From positions 19,090,001 to 19,154,000 of the forward strand of contig NC_084827.1 of NCBI RefSeq assembly GCF_033115175.1: a stretch of 64,000 nucleotides of DNA. The letters run 5' to 3'. The notes under the pieces were generated by a model that had not been told where the DNA came from, searched no databases, and saw nothing but the letters and a program-made list of their open reading frames with translations. Made by a program: the position numbers and the translations under genes. Positions 12,702-23,821 of this stretch are shown here, in pieces (positions within the stretch are counted from its first letter, which is position 1; the number at the start of each line of letters is the position of its first letter). The DNA is from Lepus europaeus (taxonomy: Eukaryota; Chordata; Mammalia; Lagomorpha; Leporidae).

Positions 12702-12902
12702 AAGATCAAGTCTCTGCTAATAAAAATAGATAGAATTAAAAAGGAGAGAATGTTCCAACATGGGAAGCAGTCCACACAGCAGACACATAGAATGGCAATT
12801 GCTCTTAACAACACTCAGACCTCAGAATCAGCCCTTAAGGCATTCTGGTCTGGCTGAAAAGCCCGTGAGAGCATTTCAGGCATGGAAAGCCAAGACACTG
12901 TG

Positions 12903-12904
<2 letters not shown>

Positions 12905-12938
<34 letters not shown>
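12905..12938 (+). repeat. Poly(A) tract of 34 A internal to L1 3' UTR
   Basis: An uninterrupted A34 after 'gacactgtggc'. From memory, rabbit L1 3' UTRs carry a shorter A-run here, so this one has expanded. Confidence 0.85.
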
Positions 12939-12941
<3 letters not shown>

Positions 12942-13285
12942 TACATGAAGAATCTCTGTGAGTGAGAGTGAGAGCCCAGTGGAAAGAAGGAGCTGTCAAA
13001 GAAGGATGTACCTTTCTCTGAAGGGAGGAGAGAATTTCCACACTTCCACTTTGCTTGTGGTCTTGTCTATATACTGATGGAGTTTATGGGTTCAAAAGGC
13101 TTCCATAGCCTAGACAGCTCATGTCAAGAGCCTTGAGTGATTGCTGACGTTATACATAAGAATGTTAATTGTTAAATTAACAACAGGAGTCACTGTGCAC
13201 TTACTCCCCTTGCAGGACCTCTGTCCTCAATGAGTTGTACTATGAGAATTAACTGTAAAACTTGTTCTCAAACAGCTTTTTATAT

Positions 13286-13306
13286 TGTGTGTGTGTGTGT
13301 GCGTGC
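13286..13306. repeat. (GT)n microsatellite
   Basis: GT dinucleotide run at the end of the L1 3' UTR, probably expanded from the TTTGTGTTT-like sequence of the element. Confidence 0.85.
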
Positions 13307-13317
13307 ATAAATTATCT

Positions 13318-13768
13318 TCAGGCAGTCACTTCTAACGGTGGCAGAGCCTCTGGGCTCCTCAGGGAGCCACCTAGCACTTAGTGTCGGGATGGGGAAAGGG
13401 GTGGGTGAGGAGAGAGAGGAAAATGGGTGACGTTGCCACTGGAAGCCCTGGGCCAGAGCGCCCTGGCAGCTGCATGTGTGGGGCCATGGCGGCTGTGATC
13501 CAGCAGGCCATGGGGTGGAGGTGGAGGCTGTAGGGGCTGCTGGGGAGCATGGTCCCAGGTGCCCCGGGAGCCGTGTGGAGCTCAGGGAGGAAGGGGGTGG
13601 GGCAGCCGCACATCTCCATCTTCTCTCACCCACTGCTCTGTCCTTCCAGGACTCAAATGCTCTTTGGGTGACCCCAAAGCCAGCTGCGTGGTGACTGCTC
13701 TCACATCACATGTCCTGCTTGATCCAAGGACCTGCGTGTCTCAAGACAGTTGGTACGAAGAAGTTTAA
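13318..13768. other. Unique intergenic sequence
   Basis: Moderately GC-rich. Several short frames are open on both strands, but none resembles a known protein. Confidence 0.45.
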
Positions 13769-14015
13769 TCCACTTCCGATCTGGCTCCCTGCTAACGCTC
13801 CTGGGAAAGCAGTGGAAGATGGCCTAAGTCCTTGGGCCCCTGCACTTGTGTGGGAGACCTGGAAGAAGCTCTTGGCCCCTGGCTTCAGAATGGCACAGCT
13901 CCAGTTGTTGTGGCCATTTGGGGAGTGAATAATCAGCGGATGGAAGACCTCTCTTCTTTTCTCTCCCTCTCTGTAATTCTGCCTTTTAAATAGATATATG
14001 TTAAAAAAAGGAAAA
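13769..14015 (+). repeat. C-repeat SINE, 5'-truncated
   Basis: Starts in the body ('tccacttccgatctggctcc') and ends in 'tttaaatagatatat'. The tRNA head is missing. Confidence 0.88.
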
Positions 14016-14289
14016 AAAGTTTAATGGTTTTGAAATCCTTTGCTTTATCTCCTGACATTTCAGTAAGAGCTGTTAAACTCTTAAAGGATAATTTCAACGG
14101 CTGCAAAATTTTGAAGAGGGGTAAGAACATTTTAAAACATTTTTTTCTCCTACGTTGGCAAAATTTCTCCATGAGGACGACTACCCAGAACTCGGGTAGA
14201 ACACCATTCAAAAATCTTCATCGGCCATTACTTGTAGCCATTTAAAACTGATTAGCCATGCTTTCAAAAGTGACGCTGGTGCAGCCTCG

Positions 14290-14530
14290 TTGGTTCTGTC
14301 CACAGCAGGCAGCCACTGGCCACATGAGGCCTTCAGCACTTGACCTGGGCTCGGTCCGCGCCAAGCCGTGCTCTACCTGCGAAATGCGCACCAGATTTCG
14401 AAGACTGTAAGAATTCAAGACTGTAAAACTATCTCATTAATACGTTTTATATAGATGACATGTTGAAAGCATAACGGTGTGGATATATTAGGTAACATAA
14501 AATATATCATAAAAAAATTGTTTTCAAGTT
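14290..14530. mobile_element. Eutherian DNA transposon fragment (hAT/Charlie-type, name uncertain)
   Basis: Pattern recalled from a common mammalian MER element: 'ggccacatgaggcc' with 'agcacttgac' on the left, then 'aagactgtaaaactatctca', 'gatgacatgttgaaagcata' and 'gatatattaggtaacataaa' on the right. Confidence 0.5.
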
Positions 14531-15687
14531 ATGTTCATGGAAACAAGCTCAGGTTACTCGTTAAAAACTTGAAGAAATTTTATTTGGAAAAAATGCATAC
14601 AAATTCAGCATTTAATATGTTCTCTAATGACTAGATTTTCATTTTATAATTCTTTCACAGGATGAAAATGTAGTGACTCGTTATGTCAAGCTCCATTGGA
14701 CCCCAGCCCGTTTGTTGAATGTGCCGGAGAAACATGGCCATTTCCTGTAAGCGAGATGACGCGAAGAAGTTCATAAGGCACACCGGGGCTTCTCCAAGGC
14801 TTGGGAAAAGCGGTTTGGAGCGTCCGTCATGCGCCTGTCCCTCCAGGGTGGTGCCCATCGGGCGCTGCACCATGTGGGCGGCGATCGCTGTGCAGGACGC
14901 TCTCGGATGTCACACCGAGGGCCCCTCGCCCCCGAAGTCTCGGGCATCTCCTGAGCCCTGGAGCAGGCATGGGACAGGGAGAGGTGGCGGGGCCCTTGGC
15001 TTTTGGGGGTGGGGGTTAAGTTTAGGGAAAGCCCCGGCCTGGCTCCTTATCGGATGCTTCCACTTCACAGGGCGCTCTCAGTCCTCTCCTCCCATAACCT
15101 CCCCAAGCCCTCGCCCAGCTGCCCAGCTATGGGGCGCCCGTTTCCCATCGCTCATACGTCCGCCCAGAACACGGAGGCCCCGCGAGCAGGGTGCTTGTAC
15201 ACACGGTGATTTCTTACACTCGGGATTCCAGCCCTTGTCACACGCCAGCCGAATGCCAGGGCTGACTCTCTGCTTCCAGCCACACGCCCCCTGGGCTGAG
15301 CCCCGGACACCCCATAAGCGGCCTCTGCAGCGTGGGGAGCCACCTGCGTGCCGCCCACTTGTGGAATGCAAAAGTCGTTGACATTTTCAGCTCTTCTGAG
15401 GTCAGGAACTGGGCCTGGTAGAACCAGGAGACATCGTCAGGGAGATCTGAGCGGCTGGGAGTGGGCACGAGGTCCCTGCTGAGCGGGCCACCTTCTGGAA
15501 ATGAAAAGGAACAATATGGGATCTGTTCGCGGGAATATTGCTTTCCAAATTCTGTGTGGCCTTGGGCTGCTCTGTGATGTAATTTTACCATAATTTTTCT
15601 CCAGCTTTGCCCAAATATATCTATATAATTATGCCTGGAGCCAATGGGACACGTGTGTAGGTGGTATGGATGCTATAAAAACCACGT
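14531..15687. other. Unique intergenic sequence
   Basis: About 1.1 kb, GC-rich in 14860-15330. A plus-strand frame of 220 codons (14719-15381) is open but low in complexity and matches nothing I know. Confidence 0.45.
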
Positions 15688-15998
15688 CAAGGGGCAGGCA
15701 TTTGGCATAGTAGTTAAGATGCTGTTTGGGATGCCTGCACCCAGTATCAGAGGGCCTGGGTTCGAGTCCCTGTTCTGGCCCGTCACCACCCCACTTCCTG
15801 CTAGTGTGCACCCTGGAAGGCAGCAGATGATGGTTCATGCGCTGGGTCCACACCATCCACATAGGAGACCCGGATGCAGTTCCTGGCTCCTGGCTTTGGC
15901 CTGGTTACGCCCTGGTTGCTGTGGGCACTTGGAGAGTGAACCAGCAGATAGAAGATCCCTGTCTGTCTCCATTTCTCAAAATAAAATGAAAACAAAGA
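15688..15998 (+). repeat. C-repeat SINE, older subfamily
   Basis: Plus-strand, from 'ggggcaggcatttggcatag' to 'tttctcaaaataaaatg'. Confidence 0.92.
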
Positions 15999-16094
15999 AA
16001 TAAGAATTCTGAAAAAACTGTCTGCCCCTGACATACTCCGCAACTGGGGCCCCACGAGGTGCATCACACTGACAGCGTGTGAATTCCACTCACA

Positions 16095-16530
16095 GTGTAG
16101 TTCTGGTTGTCCCGGTGAGGGTGTTTCTAAAAGAGCCTAGCATTTGAATCAAGGGACCGAGCCAAGGGGATGTGCCCTCACCGGGGCAGGTGGGCGCCAG
16201 TCCACCCACCAAGGGCGCAGACAGAACCAAAAGGTGGAGAAAGGGCAGCCCCCCACCCCGGTCTGCTGGAACGGGGACAGCCGGGATGTCACGGTGCCCG
16301 GATGATGGACCCGCGGACTCCAGGCCTTGGCCCCTCTCCCTGCTTCCTCTGGCCTTTGGTCCTGCCCTGCGGTACATCTCAGGCTTTCCAGGGGCTCTGT
16401 CTGCAGGGGCGCACGGGCAGATCTGTTGGCTTCCATAAGCACGTGCGCCCATTCCCATAATACACCTCTGATCTTTCCCGGTATCCACAGCGCGAGCTGG
16501 CGCTGGAGCTCTCTGCTGACTAATCCCGAC
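16095..16530 (+). repeat. Old mammalian interspersed repeat, family not assigned
   Basis: The order 'ggtgagggtgtttctaaaag', 'agcatttgaatcaagggacc', 'ccttccataagcacgtg..ccattcccataata' and 'ctgactaatcc' matches a common mammalian repeat. I recall it from many genomes but cannot name it safely; an LTR origin is possible. Confidence 0.55.
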
Positions 16531-16641
16531 AGCGGCCCAGAGGGATGTTCACGCATGTCCGCAAAGAGAGCGGCGCGAGTGATGGGAAGGAGAGGATCCC
16601 CAGCTGGAGCATTTGGCCCCTTTCTTTTCTTGTAATAAATT

Positions 16642-17317
16642 TTTTAAAAATATTTATTTATTTGAAAGACAGAGTTAGGAGCTGGCGCTGTGGCATAGCG
16701 TGTAAAGCCCCCGCCTGCAGTGTCGACATCCCATATGGATCCCAGTTCAAAATCCGACAGCTCTACTTCTGATCCAGCTCTCTGCTGTGGCCTGGGAAAG
16801 CAGTAGAAGATGGCCCAGGTCCTTGGGCCCCTGCACCCACGTGGGAGACCTGGAAGAAGCTCCTGGCTCCTGGCTTTGGATCGGCGCAGCTCCGGCCGTT
16901 GCAGCCATCTGGGGAGTGAACCATCAGATGGAAGACCTCTCTCTCTCTCTCTCTGCCTCTCCTTCTCTCTCTGTGTAACTCTGGCTTTCAAATAAATAAA
17001 TAAATATTTTTAAAAAAGAGAAAGAGTTATAAAGAGAGAGGGAGACAGAGAGAGAAAGGTCTTCCATCTGCTGTTTGCTCCCCAAATGGCCAAAACGGCC
17101 AGAACTGAGCTGACCCAAAGCCAGGAACCAGGAGCTTCTTCCAGGTCTCCCATGCGGGTGCAGGGGCCCAAGGAGTCAGGCATCGTCTACTGCTTTCCCA
17201 GGCCATAGCAGAGAGCTGGATTGGAAGAGGAATAGCTGGGACTCAAACTGTTGCCCATGTGGGATGCTGGTGCTGCAGGCCAGGGCTTTAACCCGCTGTG
17301 CCACAGCGCTGGCCCCT
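16642..17317 (-). repeat. C-repeat SINE split by a nested opposite-strand SINE
   Basis: The tail part is 16642-16676 and the body and head are 17013-17317 ('ctgtgccacagcgctggccc'). Another copy is inserted in its AG-rich tail region. Confidence 0.9.
16677..17012 (+). repeat. C-repeat SINE nested in a minus-strand SINE
   Basis: Full-length plus-strand copy with head 'gagctggcgctgtggcatag' and tail 'aaataaataaataaatattt'. It sits between 'gacagagttag' and 'gaaagagttat'. Confidence 0.92.
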
Positions 17318-17589
17318 TGGCATCTTTCTTAAAGCACAGGGGGTCCCTGTGCACTGATAAGGAAACGACCCCACAACATACTGTGACACACAACTAAGCT
17401 CGCTGTGGGACCATTTTTAGAAAAGTGGATCTCCGTGGCACAGAGAACCGGCTGCAGGACACACACAGAACTGTCCACGGTGGATTCCCCTGAGGCTTGA
17501 AGCGCAGAGAGGAGTGAGGGGAGCGGGCTAGTCTTTCCTGAGTTACTTTATTCCTTACCATGAGTGTGTGTTGCTTTCGTATTAAAAAA
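17318..17589. other. Unique sequence with A-run
   Basis: Nothing is recognised. An A-run at about 17583-17599 precedes the L1M fragment. Confidence 0.4.
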
Positions 17590-17599
17590 AAAAAAAAAA

Positions 17600-17835
17600 G
17601 TAATATGGAAAAAAGTAACATTTTCAACCATTTTTAATGATATGGGAAAAGATTGTAACAAGTAAAAAAAAATTAGGGCATGAAATTGTGTATACAGTGA
17701 CCTCAGCTACAGAAAAATGCGTGTAAAATCCAGGACGGAAATCCATCAAAATGTTAATGGGGGCTGCTTCTGGGTGGCGGGGTTTTAGGAGCCGGGCCCC
17801 CTGTGCTCTTACTTTCTAAATGAGCCTTATTCTTT
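17600..17835 (+). mobile_element. L1M 3' fragment
   Basis: Recalls ancient L1 3' ends: 'attgtgtatacagtgacc', 'aaaatgttaatgggggctgc', 'ttctgggtggcggggtttta'. Confidence 0.6.
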
Positions 17836-17965
17836 TTCCAATTCGCAGTTCTGCCAAGGGGCAGCCCATTGGTGCCACCCCAGCAGCTGTGGCTGGCATG
17901 GGTGCAGCTCCAGGTTGTCGGTGCCATGCTGGGTGCTTCCTGGCCCATATTCTTCTGCTTCTTCT

Positions 17966-18262
17966 TCTTTAAAGATATATCCATTTATTTGAAAGTCAGA
18001 GTTATACAGAGAGGAAGAGACAGAGAGAGGTCCTCCATCTGCTGTTCACTCCCCAAATGGCCGCAACAGCTGGAGCTGGGCCGATCCGAAGCCAGGAGCC
18101 AGGAGCTTCCTCTGGGTTTCCCATGTGGGTGGCAGGGGCCCAAGCACTTGGGCCATCTTCCACTGCTATCCTAGGTGCATTCGCAGAGAGCTACATCGGA
18201 GTGGGGCAGTTGGGACCTGAACACACACCCATATGGGATGCAGGCGCCCCATGCTGGCCTCT
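17966..18262 (-). repeat. C-repeat SINE
   Basis: Minus-strand, nearly complete. The head is reduced to 'atgcaggcgccccatgctgg'. Confidence 0.9.
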
Positions 18263-18599
18263 CCTGGTTTCTTTTCTGATTAGAGGAAAAGAGAGGGGCA
18301 AGAGAAGGGAGATTGTCCTGGCGAAGAGGGCGAGAGCCTTTGTGCAGGTGAGCGCAGCAGTCCCCCCGGGTGCGTGTGCGTGTGCACGTGTGTGCGTGTG
18401 TGTGCATCCTGCAGGGCACTGGGCGCTGTCAGGGAAACGGGGAGGAGGTCCCTGTGGCTCTAAGAGTGACTGGGCCCCAAGGGCCACCATGGAGCTTGGG
18501 CAGAGCTGTGCGGAGGTGCAGGGTGGGAGAGGAAGGCACCACAGCACTTTAGAGTGGGCTGCCGAGGGCTCCTGCAGGGTCTTCCTGCAGGCGCTGGTC

Positions 18600-18730
18600 T
18601 ATTTATTAACTTTTATTTAAAATCAGAAAAAGAGAGATACACGAAGAGAGAACTTCATCCACTGGTTCACTCTGAAATGCTCACTATGGCTGAAGTCCGG
18701 GACTGGAACTCTGGTCCCCTAGCAGACTGC
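18600..18730 (-). repeat. C-repeat SINE tail-side fragment
   Basis: 'ttaacttttatttaaaatca', an AG-run and 'ccactggttcactctgaaat' read as the tail half of an old minus-strand copy. It ends where an opposite-strand copy starts. Confidence 0.65.
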
Positions 18731-18732
18731 CT

Positions 18733-18990
18733 GGCTTCAGCCCTGGCTGCTCGGCTTCAGATCCAGCTTCCTGCTAACGTGTACTTGGGAGGCAGCAGAT
18801 GGGGGCCCAAGTACATGGGTCCCTGCCGCCCACATGGGAGACTTGCATTGAATTTGGGTCCTGCCTTGAGTCTGGCCCAGCCCTGCCTGCTGTGGGTGTC
18901 TGGGGAGTGATCCAGCAAATGGAACACCTCCATCTTTCTGTGTGTCACTTTCTCTGTCTCTGTCTCCCTGACTTTTACAATACAATTAAT
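18733..18990 (+). repeat. C-repeat SINE, 5'-truncated
   Basis: The plus-strand body starts at 'cagccctggctgctcggc' and ends in 'tgacttttacaatacaatta'. Confidence 0.85.
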
Positions 18991-18999
18991 TAGTTTATA

Positions 19000-19183
19000 A
19001 AGACCTAGTTATTTATTTGAAAGGCAGAGTTACAGAGAGGCAGAAGCAGAGAGAGAGAGAGAGCGCTTCTATCTGCTGGTTCACTCCTCAAATGGCCAAG
19101 TCAGCTGGAGCAATGCCAATCTGAAGCCAGGAGCCAGGAGCTTCTTCTAGATCTCCCACGCAGGTGCAGGGGCCCAAGGACCC
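19000..19183 (-). repeat. C-repeat SINE, head missing
   Basis: Minus-strand copy that stops after 'ggtgcaggggcccaagga', so about 140 bp of head are absent. Confidence 0.88.
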
Positions 19184-19706
19184 ATCCCGGAACCGGGGCT
19201 TTCCCTGCAGAGCGGCCACACAAACGACTTTGGCTGGAGCAGGAGCGGCAGCACCGGGTTGGGAGAGGCTGCACTGGAGAGCCTGGAGAAAGCGATGGGC
19301 CTGACCCTGAGCGGATTCTGCAGGCCCGGGAAGGGTGTGGCCAGGTGTGCACTGCAGGAGCCTCATGGTGGAGGCCACAGGCCCAGGGACAGGAGGAAAT
19401 GGGGGCATTCTGGCTGAGCCCAAGGGCAGAGGAAGCCCTGGGCAACCTCGCCCAGGGGGGTGTTTTTGCAGACTTTGTGGAATCCTGCACTTTAGGGGCA
19501 TCGTGCTTGGGCTGAGGGTGCCGCAGGCTGACTGGACTCAGGCGCCGATGATTCAATCCCCACTCAACCCCGAAGGTCAAAGGTCAGGCTCCTGCTAGGG
19601 TTGTGCAGTGCCGCCCAGGCACTCCATGGTGGGTGGTTATGGCAGGTGAGGGCTAACGCTCAGACTGCCTCCTCCTCCCTCTTTGTCCCCTTTTTATTTG
19701 TTATTA
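19184..19706. other. Unique intergenic sequence
   Basis: GC-rich. The minus strand has overlapping open frames (19088-19580), partly made of SINE, with no recognised product. Confidence 0.45.
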
Positions 19707-19985
19707 TCACTTAAAAATTATCTATCTATTTTACTTGAAAGGCAGAGAGAGAGAGAGCCTCCATCTGCTGGTTCACTCCCCAAATGCCCACAACAGCCAG
19801 TGTTGGGCCAAGCCTAAGCCAGGAGCCCAGAACCGAGTCTCCAGGCGGGTGGCAGAGCCCCAAGGACACGAGCCATGATCACCTGCTGGCAGGAAGCTGG
19901 AACCGGCAACAGAACCAGGACTTGAACCCAGGCATTCGGGCACGGGAGGTCGGGTCCTGAGTGGCGCTTCACTTCCGCACTGGAC
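19707..19985 (-). repeat. C-repeat SINE, old copy
   Basis: Minus-strand with 'acttgaaaggcagagagaga', 'gctggttcactccccaaatg' and a diverged head. Confidence 0.88.
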
Positions 19986-20974
19986 GCCTTCCCCTTTGCT
20001 GTTTTAAAATGACCTCAGGATCTTGTTTTATTCAGGTATGGGGAAGCCAAGAGATCAGAAGACATGGTTGGTACTCACAGGAGGTGGTGGTGCACCAGCC
20101 TTGAGGGGCCACGTGGGGGCGCGCCAGGGAGGGCGAGCAGGTTGGCCGGGAGGGGCGGCCAAGGGCGTCTTTCCTGTAGCTCTCCCAGCAGGGCACGGGC
20201 AAGGCAGGGCGGCAAGCTGAGGGGGCGGAGGGCAGAGCCCAGGAGCCTGCTCGCCGGAGGCAGATGGGTAGGGAGGAGCCAGGGTTGGAGAGTTTGCACG
20301 TGAAAGGCGTGCTCCCAGCCAGCTCGCTTTAGGGTCAGCTAACCCTGGGAGGACCAGTGTCGCTCTGCGCCGAGATGTCAAAGCGTCACAGAACCCAGAA
20401 AACAAAAACCGGCCCCCGCAGGAGCCCCGCCCCCGCAGGAGCCCTGCCCAGGGGGCCTGCAAGGCCAACGCTGCTTCCAGGTCGCCTCAGCAGCTCGTCG
20501 GCTGCTGTCTCCCTCTGCTCCATCGGTGGCTGCTGGGTAACCCTGGCCAAGTCCCTCCCCTCCAGCGAGAAAATCGCTGGAGAATGAAGGGTGCCCAAGT
20601 CCAGAAGCTTCTCTACTTAGGCTCTGGCTCTGTGACTCTCACCTCCGAGAACCCTCGGAGAGGGCGAGGAGGGTCCTGGCTCCACCGCCGACCGTCGGAT
20701 GCCCGCGCCTAAGCCCTGCTCAGTTCGCTGTGGACAGCAGGAGAAACAGCCAGCCTGAGCGGACATATCAGGACGCAGCGGGGGGACCCTGGGTCAAGGC
20801 CGACTCACTTCCTATAGGCAGAAGCCACCACTCAACCCCCGGAAGTGAAGAGGGGAGCCCGGGACTCGGCACTCGCCCCTGGGTGAGCAGCACGCGGTGG
20901 AGGTGCGTGCACCAGCACCTGCCGGGCTCCGACCCTGAAGTAAGGGCACCCAGGAAACGCGCACGAAGACGCTG
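19986..20974. other. GC-rich unique sequence
   Basis: About 1 kb with CpG-bearing stretches at 20100-20290 and 20380-20480. Frames are open on both strands because of base composition. No promoter-exon pair or known protein is recognised. Confidence 0.45.
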
Positions 20975-21228
20975 TTTGGGGGCGGACATTGGGCGCAGTG
21001 GCTTCCGTTGCTGCTTGGGATGCCTGCGTCCCGTATCAGAGCGCCTACTTGGCTCTCAGCTGCTCAGCTTCCTATTCGGCTTCCTGCTAGGAGGCGACTC
21101 CAGTACGTGGGCCCCTGCCACCCGCATGGGAGACCCGGATGGAATTGCCGGCTCTGGGTTTCAGTCTGGCCCAGCCCTGGCTGTTGTGGGCATTTGGGGA
21201 GTGAACCAGCAGATGGACGATGGAGAAT
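20975..21228 (+). repeat. C-repeat SINE, old, tail lost
   Basis: Plus-strand head 'gggggcggacattgggcgca', body to 'gtgaaccagcagatgga'. The CT-rich part and tail are missing. Confidence 0.85.
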
Positions 21229-21330
21229 GGACTATTGATTGACTAGTGGACATTCTTTAAAACAAGCTGGTTTTTTCCGGTCATCTTGTATCTACAGATT
21301 TCACGAAAGCTACAAATTTGGATTTCATCT

Positions 21331-21673
21331 TTTTTTTTTTTTTAAGATTTATTTATTTGAAAGAGTTACACAGAGAGAGAAGGAGAGGCAGAGAGAGAGA
21401 GAGAGAGATCTTCCATCCACTGGTTCACTCCCCAATTGGCCGCAATGGCCGGAGCTGCACCTATTTGGTGCCAGGAGCCGGGAGCCAGGAGCCTCCTCCA
21501 GTTTCCCACGCGGGTGCAGGGGTCCAAGCACTTGGGCCATCTTCCACTGCTTTCCCAGGCCACAGCAGAGAGCTGGATCGGAAGTGGAGCAGCCAGGTCT
21601 CGAACCACCGCCCACATGGGATGCGGGCACTGCAGGCAGCAGCTTTACCCGCTGTGCCACAGAACTGGCTCCT
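21331..21673 (-). repeat. C-repeat SINE
   Basis: Full-length minus-strand copy with a T15 start and the head 'ctgtgccacagaactggctc'. Confidence 0.94.
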
Positions 21674-22865
21674 GGAGCTCATCTCCTTTAAAACTCCCGC
21701 GCCCCGCCTACGCCCAGCACAGAGACGTCACTGCACCATTTTCGGATGAGAGAGTAGCATCTCACCCCCGTGATTTCCCAGGATTCTGTGGCCAGCACCC
21801 TCTGGGCACCCCTGACTCGTGTTGCCCACCCGCCCCGGGCTGTGTTGGAGCAGTGGAGGGAAGGCCTCCCACACGCCTCTCGAGCTGCGCGCTCTCAATT
21901 CCAGTTGTCGTAGTAACATCTTCAAGCCGCCCCGGTGCCTTTTAGATATTTTGGTGCTGCTGGACCGGCCGTTACCATGAGAACGGGCGTGGTTTTAAAC
22001 AGAGAAGAGTTCCGTGGGGGCTCAGTCTCCGTGAAGAACAAGCCCGCCCCCGCCGGCAGCCTTGGCAGAGCTCAGAGGGGTCCACAGTGCGGGGGCCGGA
22101 GACCCCGACATGGTACTGGATTTGCGCTTTGCGATTTATGTGAAAGAACAGGGGCTTTCGTGTTTCTTTTGAGATTCAGTTGTTCAGTGAGTCGATTTAA
22201 ATGCGTGAGCCACTTGCACCTGTGAGGACAAGTCTGTTCCTGTGCCACGGAACACTGCTCACTGCCTGAGCTGGGATTGGCTCTCCTCCCCCACCCCAGC
22301 CTGCGGGCCCCGGGAGGGGGTGCAGCGCCGTCCCATGGTGCTGTTCCCCCAGGCGCGTGTGTCCCTTCTTTCCCGCAGAGCCGGGTGTGCGACGACTGCA
22401 AGTTCAAGGGCTGCACCATCCTCCCTGCTAGCTGATTTGATTCAGGCTTCCACCGAGAATTCCAGAGTTGTCACAGAGTTTGTGTGCGGGGACACACTGG
22501 CGGGCAGGAAGACGCCAAAGCCGCCGCGGCCCGAGTGGCAGGCTGTGTCAGTCACAGGTCTCTAATGAGTCAGCTGGGGGGGACTAACCTGAGCTGGGCG
22601 TTTACCACGTGCTGGGGGCGGGGCTAGACACAAGGCAGTGCCCTCTCACTGGGATAGCTAGAAGACAGAGCCACCAGCCTCACCATCCATCCCTCCAGTG
22701 GGGCCAGATTTGATGACAAGCATCTCGCCCTCCAACCCGCGACTTCACTCTCAGCCAAGCACACCGCCGCTGGACAAAGGCCTCCCAGATTCTCAGCCCT
22801 TTGGATGAATTTCCTGCGTTGGCCGAAACCTGAAGGCAGCTGACTGTAGCGAAGCTTGGGCTTAA
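21674..22865. other. Unique intergenic sequence
   Basis: About 1.2 kb with scattered CpGs (22020-22120, 22490-22540). I see no exon structure, known protein or repeat family. Confidence 0.45.
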
Positions 22866-23150
22866 AGTTTTAGTTAAGTACTTGTGAGGCAGAGAGACAG
22901 ACAGAGAACTTCCACCTGCTTCACCGAAATGCTGGCCGGGCTCGGGCTGGAGCCAGGAGCCAGGAGCCAGGAGCCAGGAGCCAGGAGCCAGGAGCCCACT
23001 CCAGGTCTTCCACATGGATGGCAGGGACCCACAGCTACTACGCCATCGTGTTCCGCCTCCCAGGATCTGCATTAGCAGGAAACTGGGCATCGAGAGTGGA
23101 ACTCGGATGCGGGCGTCCCCGCTGGTGTGTGAACCCCTCAGCCAAAGCCT
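22866..23150 (-). repeat. C-repeat SINE with internal 7-bp tandem expansion
   Basis: An old minus-strand copy. At 22949-22996 its 'gccaggagccaggagc' motif has grown into about seven AGCCAGG units. Confidence 0.82.
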
Positions 23151-23362
23151 GCCCTGGGGTCCTGTTTTCGGCCGGTCCTTCCCTGAGTGCTGACCCCTGT
23201 GCCATGCCCACCAGTGCCTTGGCTCAACGAATGTAATATTAGCATCTGAAGACCATGAAGCCCCAAGTAAAAACGCTTGTAATTCCACAAACATGCAGTT
23301 CAACATCTGAAAATACCCTTTATCCAAGACCACGGGAATGTTTTTTTAAAGAATGTTTATAG

Positions 23363-23669
23363 TGGGGCCGGTGCTGTGGTGCAGTGGGTTAAAGCCCTGG
23401 CCTGCAGTGCCGGCATCCCATACGGACGCTGGTTCGAGTCCTGGCTGCTCCGCTTCTGATCCAGCTCCCTGCTCATGCACCTGGAAAAGCATCGGAGGAT
23501 AATCCAAGTGCTTGCACCCATGTGGGAGACCCGGATGATGCTCCTGGCTTTGGCCAGGCCCAGCCTGGTCATTGTAGCCATCTGGGGAGTGAGCCAGCAG
23601 ATGGAGGAGCTCTCTCTGTCTCTCCTTCTCTCTCTAACTCTGCCTTTCAAGTAAACAAATATTAGAAAA
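23363..23669 (+). repeat. C-repeat SINE
   Basis: Plus-strand, complete, from 'ggggccggtgctgtggtgca' to 'cctttcaagtaaacaaatat'. Confidence 0.93.
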
Positions 23670-23821
23670 AAAGTTAAGTGAAAAAGAGAACATAATTTTT
23701 ATTACTATATTTTGTGCTATATAAATATGTTATATACTTTATTTCGTACTACAATAATATGTAAATTCACTGTTTGCAAATAACCTAGAAAGACTGGGAA
23801 AAATATGGAAAAGAGCAGGAG

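Larger units (their letters stand above)
6100..13317 (+). mobile_element. Rabbit LINE-1 (L1_Oc type), near full length, inactive
   Basis: A non-LTR retrotransposon covering an ORF1-like region (about 6200-7370), ORF2 (from 7434) and the rabbit L1 3' UTR (about 11900-13317). The 3' UTR is recognised by 'catttcaggcatggaaagcc', the internal poly(A) and 'caacaggagtcactgtgcac'. Both reading frames carry many stops and shifts, and three SINEs (7697-8027, 9607-9924, 12331-12701) interrupt it, so it cannot be autonomous. No terminal poly(A) or clear TSD is seen, so both ends are approximate. The SINE load implies it is older than the currently active L1 lineages. Confidence 0.93.

Noticed and set aside
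14719-15381. A 220-codon plus-strand open frame
   Set aside because: No recognisable domain, several frames open in parallel, and no exon-like boundaries.
22949-22996. Regular short repeats resembling a small repeat array
   Set aside because: The units are 7 bp, have no spacers and lie inside a SINE, so this is a minisatellite and not a CRISPR array.
23363-23450. tRNA-like A and B boxes (for example gtggtgcagtgggtt and ggttcgagtcc) in many places
   Set aside because: They are the heads of tRNA-derived SINEs. The cloverleaf is not maintained and the units continue into the SINE body, so these are not tRNA genes.
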